DNA of 64,000 bases from Lunatibacter salilacus (GCF_009797935.1 NZ_VOLC01000028.1:1-64000); one strand, 5' to 3'. Shown: positions 17,481 to 27,171, counted from the first letter of the stretch. Translations and numbers: made by a program. Notes: generated by a model from the sequence alone, not told the origin.

Positions 17481-17819
17481 TCATTCTATTTGGTCATCTA
17501 TTTCCTCTATAGGCACTCGCTTGATAAATTCGTCATAATATGGATTATCTTGGTCTGAATATGTGCCGTAAGCATTTAAAATATAGCCTTTCTCGTCTGA
17601 TTCGCTATGGATAAGGTAGATGACAGCCATATCTGATGGGTCGGATTCCCCTTCGAACCGATATACTTTGACGATCTTTAACTGTTCCGGCTTGTAGAGA
17701 GTATCTGAACCGTCAAAGTTCGCACCGGCGCGGTTGATATTCAGTTCTTTTCCATAGCCTCTTTCAGGAAGCAGGTTCAACACCTGGGAATAGGTGGTCA
17801 TTGATTTGGAGGTGCTCAT
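17481..17819 (-). CDS. Small Bacteroidota protein often labelled PRPP synthetase
   Basis: 112-aa protein matching a short Bacteroidota family with the core YRFEGESDPSDMAVIYLI and a DEKGYILNAYGTYSD end. Databases often call such proteins phosphoribosylpyrophosphate synthetase, but it has none of the PRPP-binding motifs and is a third of the enzyme's length, so that name should not be used. It is probably co-transcribed with the DUF2243-like gene 14 bp downstream. Function unknown. Confidence 0.6.
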   Translation of the reverse strand: MSTSKSMTTYSQVLNLLPERGYGKELNINRAGANFDGSDTLYKPEQLKIVKVYRFEGESDPSDMAVIYLIHSESDEKGYILNAYGTYSDQDNPYYDEFIKRVPIEEIDDQIE

Positions 17820-18373
17820 AAAATAGTTGATTTAAAGTATGAAGCGGATGTATTTCCGCTAAGAAGCATTCTACAAGTATGAGTCCAATTTGGATTAGCT
17901 GATAGAACCTCCCTGATTTATGATAAAGATGTAATTTAAATGTGTACCTGTTGATTTTGCCTTGGAAATCTCTTTAAAAAGGAGTCAAATTTGCCACATA
18001 ATGGGGAGATTTGGATTGGTACAAAATTGATTAATCCTTTTTGGGACCATATTGAAGAGTCTGCGGAGCATATTATTTCTCCGATTTCAATCGGTCCACC
18101 CTATCTTAGAATTCCTTTTTTTTATTTAAGAAAAGCAGTTTTCAATTACAGGAATGCTGAAGTAATTACTGATATTTTACAAATGCCTTAATTCCGATTT
18201 CCTTTCTAGATTTCTTTTTACGCTTCAAGACTTTGGGGATTTACAAAACCTCAAGGTAAACAGAACAATATTTAAAGTGGCATAATATTGGGATTCCCTT
18301 GCAAAAATTATTCTTATAAAATGGAGTAATCAATATTGGAAAGAAAGATTTCTTACAAAACAGAACAAATTAT
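17820..18373. other. Intergenic region, no supported gene
   Basis: About 550 bp of AT-rich DNA between divergent genes. It contains a small hairpin GCGGA-TGTATT-TCCGC (about 17842-17857) and an uninterrupted 66-codon plus-strand frame from a TTG at 17991 with no recognisable family. Promoters for both flanking genes should lie here, but no convincing sites were identified. Confidence 0.5.
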
Positions 18374-18733
18374 ATGAGATTTATTGATTCTAGAACGCAT
18401 GCCGTTATAGACTACATGTCAGGGATTTTATTTATTGCGAGTCCATGGTTGTTTGGGTTTTTTAATCACGGAGCAGCTATGAGCCTTCCATTAATTGCGG
18501 GAGTGTCAATTATAATGATCAGCTTAATAACGGATTTTGAGTATGGCTTACTCCCCGCAGTATCCTTGCCAACGCACCTCAATTTAGATGTGATCATAGG
18601 AGTCATACTTTTGGCTTCACCTTGGGTTTTTGGGTTTACTGCAAGAGTGATGTGGCCGCATGTCATTTTCGGGATGGTACTGGTAATTGCAGGTTTGTTT
18701 ACGGAAAGGCAGATCCGCCCGGCTTTGTATTAA
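18374..18733 (+). CDS. SPW-repeat membrane protein
   Basis: 119-aa inner-membrane protein with four hydrophobic helices. It contains two copies of the SPW repeat, SPWLFGF and SPWVFGF, each followed by a helix; the family is defined by this duplication. Function is unknown; homologues often neighbour stress or redox genes. The stop lies 8 bp before the FAD/Rieske oxidoreductase, so the two are likely co-transcribed. Confidence 0.85.
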   Translation: MRFIDSRTHAVIDYMSGILFIASPWLFGFFNHGAAMSLPLIAGVSIIMISLITDFEYGLLPAVSLPTHLNLDVIIGVILLASPWVFGFTARVMWPHVIFGMVLVIAGLFTERQIRPALY

Positions 18734-18740
18734 TAAAAAT

Positions 18741-20261
18741 ATGAAAACACCGAATAAAAATCTAGGAACGGTTTGGGGCAGAGACTCTGAACAACCAGTT
18801 TTCAATTCTCTAAACGGTGATTTGGAAGCGGATGTAGCTATAATTGGAGGAGGAATTACAGGTATCAGTGCTGCCTATCTTTTATCAAAGGCCGGATTGC
18901 AGGTGATAGTTTTAGAAGCTGCTGAAGTGGGGAAGGGGACTACCGGTTTCTCGACCGGAAATCTTTATGCTCCGATAGACTCAAGACTTTTTTCATTGGA
19001 CGAAAAGCATGGAGGGGATGCGGTAAAGGAAGTTGTAGCCTCCCGGGTTGCGGCGATTGATTTTATAGAAGAGCGGGTGGATGAATTTGGTATTGAATGC
19101 GGTTTCCAACGGGTTCCGTGGCATTTGTTCACCACACCTGTGGAGGATAATGGAATGGGGGAAATATTGAAGGAACATCGCGCGGCGTTAGAAGCGGGAT
19201 TGGAAGTCTCAACCCGGGTGCCGGCAGATTTTCCGTTGTCAGTTACGGACATCATTACCATTCCCGGTCAGGCGCAATTTGATCCTCTAGTTTATACCCG
19301 TGAACTTGCCGCAAATATATCATCCAGGCATTGCCAGATTTTTGAAAACACCCCAGTACTCGATATATCAGACAAAGATCCATGTGTATTGCTTACCCAT
19401 AATGGCACGGTAAGAGCTAAGAAAGTCATAATGGCTACCCATACCCCGAAGGGCATTTACGCGGTTCAGGCTGCTATGGAATCAAAGCGTGAATTTGCTT
19501 TAGCGGTACGATTAAAGGTACCTTTGCCGCCCCCGGCAATTTACTGGCATGCCACTGCCGGCGGACAGTATTCAATCCGCCCATATCAGTCGAGCGAGGG
19601 GGATTATCTGATAGTCTTGGGTCGATCCTATACAGTAGGCAAAAACGATCAGATGAAAGGCAGTTACCAGTCACTGGAGAAATATATTCGGTCACGATTT
19701 GACGTAGAACGAATCGACCATATTTGGGCGGCTCAGAATTACAGGCCAGCAGATCACTTGCCCTACATCGGTAAAAGTGTAGGTGACAACAATATTTACA
19801 TCGCAACGGGCTTTGCTGCGGATGGTCTGGTGTATGGGACTACCGCAGCCCTAATTATCAGCGACTTGATTCAGGATAAAAACAATAAGTGGGAGCAACT
19901 GTATGATCCGAAAAGACTTACTCCAGTGGCTTCGGCAAAAACGGTTATAAAGGAAAACCTTCATGTCGGAAAGGAGTTGCTAAAGGATTATATTTTTTAT
20001 GATAGAAATACGGAACTAAACCAACTTAAAGATGGGGAAGGCAAATTGGTGACGGTGGATGGAGAAAAAGTGGCAGCTCACCGAGACGGACAGGGAACCT
20101 TGCACCTCGTATCCTCCATTTGCCCCCATATGGGCTGCATCGTTCACTGGAACGAAGTGGAAACAAGCTGGGACTGCCCCTGCCATGGTAGCCGCTTCTC
20201 TATAGATGGAGATGTGATAGAAGGACCTGCGTATCAGGGACTGGCTAAGCCTTCGAAGTGA
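18741..20261 (+). CDS. FAD-dependent oxidoreductase with C-terminal Rieske domain
   Basis: 506-aa protein. The N-terminal DAO-type FAD domain has the dinucleotide motif GGGITG (36-41) and a C-terminal IATGFAADGLVYGTTAAL FAD signature. A Rieske [2Fe-2S] domain carries ligands Cys461-His463 and Cys479-His482 within CPHMGC and CPCHGS. Such fusions oxidise amines or amino acids and pass electrons to the cluster; the substrate is unknown. The frame extends upstream to 18687, but the ATG at 18741 follows the SPW stop by 8 bp and gives the normal N-terminus. The last residues (GPAYQGLAKPSK) are shorter than usual, next to a DoxX scar. Confidence 0.87.
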   Translation: MKTPNKNLGTVWGRDSEQPVFNSLNGDLEADVAIIGGGITGISAAYLLSKAGLQVIVLEAAEVGKGTTGFSTGNLYAPIDSRLFSLDEKHGGDAVKEVVASRVAAIDFIEERVDEFGIECGFQRVPWHLFTTPVEDNGMGEILKEHRAALEAGLEVSTRVPADFPLSVTDIITIPGQAQFDPLVYTRELAANISSRHCQIFENTPVLDISDKDPCVLLTHNGTVRAKKVIMATHTPKGIYAVQAAMESKREFALAVRLKVPLPPPAIYWHATAGGQYSIRPYQSSEGDYLIVLGRSYTVGKNDQMKGSYQSLEKYIRSRFDVERIDHIWAAQNYRPADHLPYIGKSVGDNNIYIATGFAADGLVYGTTAALIISDLIQDKNNKWEQLYDPKRLTPVASAKTVIKENLHVGKELLKDYIFYDRNTELNQLKDGEGKLVTVDGEKVAAHRDGQGTLHLVSSICPHMGCIVHWNEVETSWDCPCHGSRFSIDGDVIEGPAYQGLAKPSK

Positions 20262-20419
20262 ATTTTGCTTTTATTAATTATATTAATGTAGCCCAGATGG
20301 CGTATGCCTTCCTTTGCAAATTCAGTATGCCCGGTAAGTGCGGGCATGACGCCTTCGAACAAGAAATTAAAGCCGGTTGTCGCCCAGAAGATTGTTTTTA
20401 TCCTTTTTGAGGTTTTCAT
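20234..20419 (-). pseudogene. N-terminal fragment of a DoxX-like membrane protein
   Basis: From the ATG at 20419 the frame reads MKTSKRIKTIFWATTGFNFL, then FEGVMPALTGHTEFAKEGIRHLGY, a good match to the first 44 residues of DoxX-like (DUF417/DoxX_2-type) proteins. It then runs into unrelated codons and ends inside the antisense of the Rieske gene end. Three of four helices are missing. A hairpin ATGCCCG-gtaagtg-CGGGCAT (20327-20347) lies within it. The deletion junction is near 20285. Confidence 0.65.
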
Positions 20420-20564
20420 GGGATTTGTGTTTTTGTAGCTATAATGACGGGAATAAAAAAGAGAAATTTTCCCCAAACACCGTATTTTTCACTGTAGAAT
20501 CATCATTGGTTTATGATTTTATCTCCAAAGCCTTTATCTTTAAAACCCTACTTTTGGCAATCAA

Positions 20565-21698
20565 ATGAAACCAATGGACCCAACAAGCTTACATCAATTT
20601 TTAAGTCAGGATATCGCCCCTACTTTAAGTTACCTGGGTGCAATTCAAGGTGTTATTTTGGCGGTGATTGTATGGAATTATCCTCAACAGCATAAAATAT
20701 CCAACCGAATCTTAAGTCTTTTTTTGTTGTCACTTGTATACTTATACGTTGGTCCCAGGGTACTAGATTTAATCGATTCACCATTTCAGAGGCTATATTA
20801 TGCTTTTAGAACACTCGCTCCTCTATTCTTACTGTTTTATATTCAAAGTCTACATCAGAAAGTACTCCAGAAGAAATACTTATTATTTTTACTATTAATT
20901 CCTCTTGATACCCTAATTGCCTATTTTACTATTAAACATAGGCTGAATGGACAAGTTGATTCATGGGACCTAAACATACTTAGTCAGATCTGGTTCATAT
21001 TAATTTTCGCACTGTATCTACCTTTCATTTATAATCAATTCAGGCAGTACAGATTCAAAGTTTTACAGAGTGTATCAAGTACCCAAAAAATTGGGCTAAA
21101 ATGGGTCAATCAATTATTTTTTGGATTTTTATTTATAATGAGTTTTGATTTTATTCTAAGCGTGGTAGCAGGCCGGTATTCATTCCTTGACGGGGCTGCA
21201 GCGAGTTTGATAAGTATCCTTGCTTTCACAGTATTTATATATTTCATTACAATAAAAGGCAAATTGTCGCCTCAGATTTATCAATTGAGAAATCTCCCCG
21301 ATTCACCACAATTGGACAAAAGTCCTATTTCCGAGGAAGAAACAAAGCAATTAAAACTTGTTGCTAAAAAGGTACATCATCTGATGGAGACAGAAAAAAT
21401 ATTTCGAGAGGAAGGTTTATCAGTCAAAGAAATTGCTGATAAAATTGAAGAAAAGCCTTATGTAGTATCACAGGCTATCAATACTTGCCTAGGCAAAAAT
21501 TTTTTCGAGCTGGTCAATGGTTACCGCGTTAGGGAGGCTAAAAAACTGATGATGGATGACAGCCTTAGTCACCTTTCAATGGTAGGTATAGCCTTCGAGG
21601 CAGGCTTCAGCTCCAAAACCGCTTTTAATACTGCTTTTAAAAGACACTCCGGGATGACCCCAAGCCAATTCAAAAAAGAGACGACCCTGGTCTCATGA
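20565..21698 (+). CDS. AraC-family regulator with N-terminal membrane domain
   Basis: 377-aa protein. Residues 1-230 contain about seven hydrophobic helices, giving a 7TM sensor-like part. The C-terminus (about 270-377) is an AraC HTH domain: LSVKEIADKIEEKPYVVSQAI for the first helix pair and VGIAFEAGFSSKTAFNTAFKRHSGMTPSQFK for the second. This architecture is common in Bacteroidota and probably senses a membrane or extracellular cue directly. It converges on the glycosidase gene with no gap, so its target is not obvious from position. Confidence 0.85.
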   Translation: MKPMDPTSLHQFLSQDIAPTLSYLGAIQGVILAVIVWNYPQQHKISNRILSLFLLSLVYLYVGPRVLDLIDSPFQRLYYAFRTLAPLFLLFYIQSLHQKVLQKKYLLFLLLIPLDTLIAYFTIKHRLNGQVDSWDLNILSQIWFILIFALYLPFIYNQFRQYRFKVLQSVSSTQKIGLKWVNQLFFGFLFIMSFDFILSVVAGRYSFLDGAAASLISILAFTVFIYFITIKGKLSPQIYQLRNLPDSPQLDKSPISEEETKQLKLVAKKVHHLMETEKIFREEGLSVKEIADKIEEKPYVVSQAINTCLGKNFFELVNGYRVREAKKLMMDDSLSHLSMVGIAFEAGFSSKTAFNTAFKRHSGMTPSQFKKETTLVS

Positions 21699-23891
21699 TC
21701 ATTTAATTTTCACCAAGTGCACAGAGTCCAGTAACGACTCATTTATTTCTCCGTCCATATTTTGATTATGCGGTTCAAAGGAAATGGTAAACGAATTGCT
21801 GCCTTTCTCCAGGTCTACTTTCAGCCCATTACTTTTCCCCCAATCTTCCCAATTGCCTAAACCCCTCTGGGGGAATACAAACGTTCCGATTATCTTGCCT
21901 TCCAAATACAAAGTCCTCATTGCGCATTTATTGTCTGTATTGATAGGCCCATTACCATTGCTGTATCGGACGTGTAGGGCGTATGTCCCAGGATCTAAAG
22001 TTTCAACGTTAAACTTCACTTCTACATTTTCTTTAATATTTATATACCCTCTTCCGGTATAGCCCTGAAACACATTCTCGACCATATCATTAAACAAAGA
22101 CAGATCGACTTCAATTAAGGGGGAGGAGGTAACAAAAATTGGCTCACTGGCAAATGAGGAGTACCCATTTTCCCCAACCGCTAGCACCTGATATTCACCG
22201 GAAGCTAAATCCGGTATATCCCAATGCGACTCCTCAGTCGTTTGGATTGGTGTACCGTTTTCTAAGATTTGATAATAGTGGGCGGATTCCTGCTTATCCC
22301 AGGTAAGGCGGAGATCGTGATAGTCTACAATTGGGGTGTGTGGGGAAAAAGCATTCTCCACCAGGTTAAATTGCTGCCGCGTTGGCGAGCTTGATGTTAA
22401 AAAAATCCTAAGACTATGGTGCCCATCTAAATCCCCGGGAATTTTCGCTTCCATAATAACATCCCCGTCCAGCGTCACATATTTTATCTCGTTGCCAAAT
22501 CCCTCAAGCTCAATATCTAGCATGGAATTTCTGTAGACAAACCCAGAAATCTTCTTGTTACCATCGTATTTTTCAGGAACAAAAGGTGTGAAAACCAACC
22601 CGTCTGGTGAAAACTCCATCCCAAAAAACACCTTATACACCATGCCGAGGTTGCCCGCAACACTCCATAGTTGCCTGTCTGAATTTTTCACCGTTCCTTC
22701 ATCATCACCAGTGTGGGCATCAAAATTTTCCTTATTGCTTAAGAATAATCCGGCAGCCCGGAACATAGCATCAAGGCTCTGGGTCAATGCGGCTTCGTTG
22801 CCTACCTTCGCTGCGGCCAAAGACCAAAATGCCTGAACAAACGGCCAAATTCCATTATTATGGTATGAAGGTATTTTAGGAATTTGGGGAAAGATGGATG
22901 GGATGCCAAAATTTACCACTGGGGAATTGGTCACTACTATCTGCTGCCGTTCACCATCAGCAACGTCAAAAAGGACAGTCAAGCTCTCTCCCAAGGCCTC
23001 CGCCCTGAGTGAGAGGCTTTTGTGCGTTCGCCCATATAGGTACTGTCCATAGTATCCTCTATGGGCAATCCATAGATAATCATTGATGCTTTTTTTGATT
23101 GCATCTGCAAGGTTTTCTTGGTTTTCAAACAGCTCTCTATCTCCGAGTGTCTTTCCAATTTCCGACAGAATCAGATGGGCTTTATAATGAACTGCATTAG
23201 TTCCAAGCGATTCGGATTCATAAATGTCGGCAGGCTGCATCCATTCAGGATAAGACTGCTCCCTCCAGTCCAAAAACGATGATTCGCCCTTCATTAACCC
23301 GGTTTCCGGATCAAAGGCGTTGTACCGGTCATCCGCTAGGGTAGCTTGAATGATCGGGAATATTTCTTCCAGCCATGCTTTATCCCCTGTCACTAGATAA
23401 ATTTCCCAAGCTGCAACAGCCCATACTACCCGATCCGTGGAAACGGGGTAAGCGCCTCCTGTGCCGGTATCTTGAATGATCCTTCCATTTTTTACTTTTT
23501 TTCTAAGGCTGGTTTTAGATACTTCTGGATTTAAAAACGCCAAGGAAAGCAAAATACTATAGCTGATATCCCTCGTCCACACACCTTCCCAAAGGGCACC
23601 TGTTCTGAAAGTGCCGTCAGATTCGGTGTTAAGCACCAGTTCCTCCAACGACATATTATAAAGCGCATCAATTAGAAGCTGATCACTGGAATAGCCGGGA
23701 TAACCCGAAATATCTTGGGTCAAATTCCAGGATTTTGGATCCTTCGACGGGTGGGTATTTTTATATTGTCCTGATTTATAAGTTGAAGAAATTGTTGTCG
23801 GGGAGGTGGCCTTTGCGGTAAAAGGGCCTTGGACCACACTATCCTGCAAAATTCCGTAGTGATCCTTATTTTCCATTTCTTTATTGAACAT
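21699..23891 (-). CDS. Six-hairpin glycosidase with C-terminal CBM35-like domain
   Basis: 730-aa enzyme. Residues about 65-440 form an (alpha/alpha)6 catalytic domain like Bacteroidota debranching/rhamnosidase-type hydrolases, with FRTGALWEGVWTRDISYS, GGAYPVSTDRVVWAVAAWEIY, FLDWREQSYPEWMQ and YHNNGIWPFVQAFW. A beta-sandwich and a fibronectin-like stretch (about 515-590) follow. The C-terminus (about 595-730) resembles a CBM6/35 carbohydrate-binding module. Unlike secreted relatives it has no signal peptide, and an in-frame stop precedes the ATG, so it may be cytoplasmic or have lost its leader. Substrate unknown. M6 (MENK) is an alternative start. Confidence 0.75.
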   Translation of the reverse strand: MFNKEMENKDHYGILQDSVVQGPFTAKATSPTTISSTYKSGQYKNTHPSKDPKSWNLTQDISGYPGYSSDQLLIDALYNMSLEELVLNTESDGTFRTGALWEGVWTRDISYSILLSLAFLNPEVSKTSLRKKVKNGRIIQDTGTGGAYPVSTDRVVWAVAAWEIYLVTGDKAWLEEIFPIIQATLADDRYNAFDPETGLMKGESSFLDWREQSYPEWMQPADIYESESLGTNAVHYKAHLILSEIGKTLGDRELFENQENLADAIKKSINDYLWIAHRGYYGQYLYGRTHKSLSLRAEALGESLTVLFDVADGERQQIVVTNSPVVNFGIPSIFPQIPKIPSYHNNGIWPFVQAFWSLAAAKVGNEAALTQSLDAMFRAAGLFLSNKENFDAHTGDDEGTVKNSDRQLWSVAGNLGMVYKVFFGMEFSPDGLVFTPFVPEKYDGNKKISGFVYRNSMLDIELEGFGNEIKYVTLDGDVIMEAKIPGDLDGHHSLRIFLTSSSPTRQQFNLVENAFSPHTPIVDYHDLRLTWDKQESAHYYQILENGTPIQTTEESHWDIPDLASGEYQVLAVGENGYSSFASEPIFVTSSPLIEVDLSLFNDMVENVFQGYTGRGYINIKENVEVKFNVETLDPGTYALHVRYSNGNGPINTDNKCAMRTLYLEGKIIGTFVFPQRGLGNWEDWGKSNGLKVDLEKGSNSFTISFEPHNQNMDGEINESLLDSVHLVKIK

Positions 23892-23971
23892 CTGTCTTAG
23901 TTATTTTTCAAAGAATCAGAATCCCGACCAATAGCCCGGAATTCTGATTTGAAAGAAAGATTGGTTTTAAA

Positions 23972-26326
23972 TTAATTCAACCTGTTTTTTCTGAGCAACC
24001 TTTTGACAAAACCAATCAAGAATAATACCGGAACGGTGAAGAAGTCAATTTGATATCCCATATTTCCACTGCCACTTAGAAATATACCAATCTGGTTTTG
24101 AAAAGGATTGTCATTGACCACATAGGTCCAGGTGGATGATGGCTTTTTTAGATCCAAAGCATTTAGGTTTTGAGGATCAGCGGCCATGGTTTTCAAATTG
24201 GCATCAATGGATGACATGATCTGTTTGAAATGAATATCCGTCTTTTCAAAGAACATCCTCAATGGATCCTGCCCTCCAATTCGTTCCCAGTAAATTCCTT
24301 GGCGTAGCTGCATGACAAAGTCCAAATGCTGAGCCCAATGGAGGTCATATTGGTAAAGTATAAATTCCCGTAGGACGGATTGCCATTTATTTTTATGGCT
24401 ACCATTTTCGGGTAGATAATTGTAAAAAGCCTCGTTTCGGTGGTTAATTACTATTTTCCGTTGGATTTCTATAAAGGATGAATAATTATACAATGTGTGC
24501 CGGATCTCGTACATCTGGGCTGAGATAATCCGCTGAGCCTGTGCAATGGTGCTGTTGAAAGTCCGTTGGACCAGTGCGGAATTTTGGTTTACATTCCTGT
24601 ATTTTTTGGGCAATAGCTCTTGGAGCTTGTATTTTACCATCAGATCATCTTCCAAGCTGACGATAAACTGCGAGGAACCCGGATCTCCCTGCCTTCCAGC
24701 CCGACCCCTTAGCTGATTATCGATACGGACACTTTCATGGCGGTTAGTTCCAATGACATGCAGGCCTCCCAATTTGACAACTTGTGTTCTCTCATCTACA
24801 TCCTTTCCCCCAAGCATAATGTCAGTACCCCGGCCAGCCAGATTTGTTGAAATCGTAATGGCATCCAATTTTCCTGCGTTTGCGACAAGGTTGGCTTCTA
24901 CAGCATCGTTTTTTGCATTTAAAACAACGCTTTGAAGATTTAGTCTGGACAACTCCAGATGAAGTTCCTCGGATTCCTTTACCGTAAATGTCCCGATTAG
25001 AATTGGTCTTCTCAGTTTGTGGACGGCCTTGATTTCCGCAATCAATGCCTGAAGTTTTGCAGCCTTTGATGAGAATATCAGATCTTCCAAATCCCTCCGG
25101 ATACAGGGTAAGTTTGGAGGGATTACAACCACGCCGAGGTTGTAAAAATTCGAGAATTCCTCGACGGCCTCTTGGGCAGTACCCGTCATACCAGCCAATT
25201 TTGGATACAGGTTCATCAAATGTTGTATAGTAATTGATCCCAAGATATTACCTTCGGACTGTATGGGAAGCTGCTCCTTAGCTTCAACGGCAGTTTGAAG
25301 TCCATTTTGCCATTTTCTATCTTCAACCACCCTTCCGGTAAGCTCATCCACGAGTAAAATTCGTGAATCCTTAATGATATAATCCACATCCCTGTGTAAT
25401 AATACCCGAGCCTGTAAGGCCAGGTTGATAGCAGAATGGATCAATATATTGGCATCTTCAAAGAGGTTTTTAAGGCCATAATATTCTTCTGCTTTTTCTA
25501 TTCCCCGTTGTGTTAAGTAAACATTTCGGCTGTATTCATCTAAGGAAAAATCAATCCCGGACATCATTCCTGAGACGAATTGAGCAACTTCGTAATGATC
25601 CAAGGTCGATTGCCCAAATTCCCCAGCCAGAACCAAGGGATTTCGTGCTTCGTCTATCAGCAGCGCATCGGCCTCATCCACAATGGCAAAGTGAAATTCC
25701 CGCATCACCAATTCATCGGGATGATAAGTCATGCAGTCACGAAGATAGTCAAAACCAACTTCCTTAGCGGTAGCGTAGGTGATGTCGGCTTGATAGGCTG
25801 GGGCTTTTTCTTTTGGCTTCATTCCATCGACCACAAATCCCACTGTTAATCCAAAAAACTCATATACCGGACGCATCCAGTTGGCGTCCCGCTTTGCCAG
25901 GTAATCGTTGTAAGTAAGAATATGAACACCCTTTTCAGTCAGTGCATTTAAGATGGCCGGAAGAACCGCAGTGAGGGTTTTGCCTTCTCCCGTTTGCATC
26001 TCTATTACTTTTCCCTGATGAAGGGCTATAGCTCCGATTAGCTGTACTTCAAAAGGGGTGACTTTCAATTTCCTTTTGATGACTTCCTTCACCGCCGCGT
26101 ATATATCCGGTAGATTATAATTCTCATGATTGTCATCCTTTGCCGCCTTTTTCAAGTTCATGCAATGTTTTTTTAGCTCCTTATAGGTCATTCTTTCCAG
26201 CATTTGCCCCACTTTATCTATTTCTTGCAAAGCAGACTCGAAAGAACACAAGTCGAAAAGGGTCTTATCGCCGTTCAGTTTATTTAGGTATCTATTTATC
26301 GAAGTTGAAATTTTATATGCTTTCAT
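23972..26326 (-). CDS. SecA paralogue lacking the C-terminal zinc domain
   Basis: 784-aa SecA-type motor ATPase from the MKAYKIST start (the frame is open to 26377). Walker A QTGEGKT is at 111-117, DEAD at 217-220, and motif VI reads QLRGRAGRQGDPGSS, so ATPase residues are intact. Housekeeping Bacteroidota SecA is around 1,100 residues and ends in a zinc-binding, SecB-binding tail. This protein lacks that tail and ends in a hydrophobic segment plus basic residues (FFTVPVLFLIGFVKRLLRKN). It is likely an accessory export ATPase or a repurposed motor at the membrane. No secY2-like gene is nearby. Confidence 0.8.
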   Translation of the reverse strand: MKAYKISTSINRYLNKLNGDKTLFDLCSFESALQEIDKVGQMLERMTYKELKKHCMNLKKAAKDDNHENYNLPDIYAAVKEVIKRKLKVTPFEVQLIGAIALHQGKVIEMQTGEGKTLTAVLPAILNALTEKGVHILTYNDYLAKRDANWMRPVYEFFGLTVGFVVDGMKPKEKAPAYQADITYATAKEVGFDYLRDCMTYHPDELVMREFHFAIVDEADALLIDEARNPLVLAGEFGQSTLDHYEVAQFVSGMMSGIDFSLDEYSRNVYLTQRGIEKAEEYYGLKNLFEDANILIHSAINLALQARVLLHRDVDYIIKDSRILLVDELTGRVVEDRKWQNGLQTAVEAKEQLPIQSEGNILGSITIQHLMNLYPKLAGMTGTAQEAVEEFSNFYNLGVVVIPPNLPCIRRDLEDLIFSSKAAKLQALIAEIKAVHKLRRPILIGTFTVKESEELHLELSRLNLQSVVLNAKNDAVEANLVANAGKLDAITISTNLAGRGTDIMLGGKDVDERTQVVKLGGLHVIGTNRHESVRIDNQLRGRAGRQGDPGSSQFIVSLEDDLMVKYKLQELLPKKYRNVNQNSALVQRTFNSTIAQAQRIISAQMYEIRHTLYNYSSFIEIQRKIVINHRNEAFYNYLPENGSHKNKWQSVLREFILYQYDLHWAQHLDFVMQLRQGIYWERIGGQDPLRMFFEKTDIHFKQIMSSIDANLKTMAADPQNLNALDLKKPSSTWTYVVNDNPFQNQIGIFLSGSGNMGYQIDFFTVPVLFLIGFVKRLLRKNRLN

Positions 26327-26512
26327 TTTTACACTATTCGTGAGGTTAAAGAAGACAGGAAATCCAGCCCCTGTCATATTGGAGGAGTAAAGAAATTGGG
26401 ATGTAGTTTATGAAAACCGCATAAATAGATTTACTCAAACCCTTTTCAGGGATGTGCATATCCATTAAACCAAGAAGTTTTCCTGTTAAGTAATCGGTTT
26501 TACTAAATTAAA

Positions 26513-26926
26513 CTACATCAGGCTGAAAGCAAGATGGTCTTCGTCGTCAAGATTAAGATGAGGGATGTTGGATTTTGAGGTAACAAGAAAAAAGGCAATG
26601 GATGAAAAAGATAGATTTTCTTGGTTAGCTAACTTTTGGTTATAAACGAAAAATCTATGTTTATTGAGAAAAACACCCGATATGCCGGGATGAGGGATTG
26701 GTGTTTTATCTAGCCCAGCAACATCAAAAACATCGAAGTTCGGGATATGAATATCCTTAAACAATTCCGTTTCCTGAAAGTATTCGGTATTGGGCTTCCA
26801 AGGTAAATCACCTGTACAAAAAAAGTCAACATTCAACAACCCAAAGTCAATACCTTTTACGATCGCCAAAAAGAGGAAAATCCTAGCGAGGTTTGACTTA
26901 AAGGAATTAGTGAAGTATCGTTTCAA
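26513..26926 (-). CDS. Hypothetical protein with N-terminal hydrophobic segment
   Basis: 137-aa protein of unknown family. Residues about 12-32 are hydrophobic after a basic start (MKRYFTNSFKSNLARIFLFL), suggesting a signal anchor or signal peptide; the rest looks soluble. It precedes the SecA paralogue on the same strand by about 190 bp and could be co-transcribed, making it a candidate partner or substrate. That link is only positional. Confidence 0.5.
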   Translation of the reverse strand: MKRYFTNSFKSNLARIFLFLAIVKGIDFGLLNVDFFCTGDLPWKPNTEYFQETELFKDIHIPNFDVFDVAGLDKTPIPHPGISGVFLNKHRFFVYNQKLANQENLSFSSIAFFLVTSKSNIPHLNLDDEDHLAFSLM

Positions 26927-27123
26927 AACTGATTGTAATATGGAAGAAAGATAACAGAAAAAGTTGGGAATTCTAACATTTAACCGTTTTCACAGATGAA
27001 TGAAAGGCGCAATTGGTTCTCGTAAGTCTCTTACCAAATTGCCATTCAATCCTTCGTCAGCCAAGATCATGTTCACGGACTTTGCAGGGTAATGGGGACC
27101 TTTGACTTATCGCTGCCTTTAGG

Positions 27124-27150
27124 CCTTCAAGGTTTCGAACACCTTGAAGG
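27124..27150. repeat. CCTTCAAGGT palindrome
   Basis: Perfect 10-bp arms CCTTCAAGGT (27124-27133) and ACCTTGAAGG (27141-27150) around a 7-bp loop TTCGAAC. It lies about 35 bp beyond the end of the FtsX gene and may be a dispersed palindrome or an extra terminator. Confidence 0.7.
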
Positions 27151-27171
27151 TCTGGTCTCGCTCAGGATTTC

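Noticed and set aside
17481-17819. Phosphoribosylpyrophosphate synthetase
   Set aside because: Homologues carry that name in databases, but the 112-aa protein lacks the PRPP-binding loop and is far too short.
17991-18191. Plus-strand 66-codon ORF starting with TTG
   Set aside because: No recognised family, no plausible start context, and located in a low-complexity AT-rich intergenic region; not supported enough to call a gene.
23972-26377. Complete accessory Sec (SecA2-SecY2) system
   Set aside because: Only a SecA-like motor is present; no SecY2, Asp or serine-rich substrate genes are in the neighbourhood.
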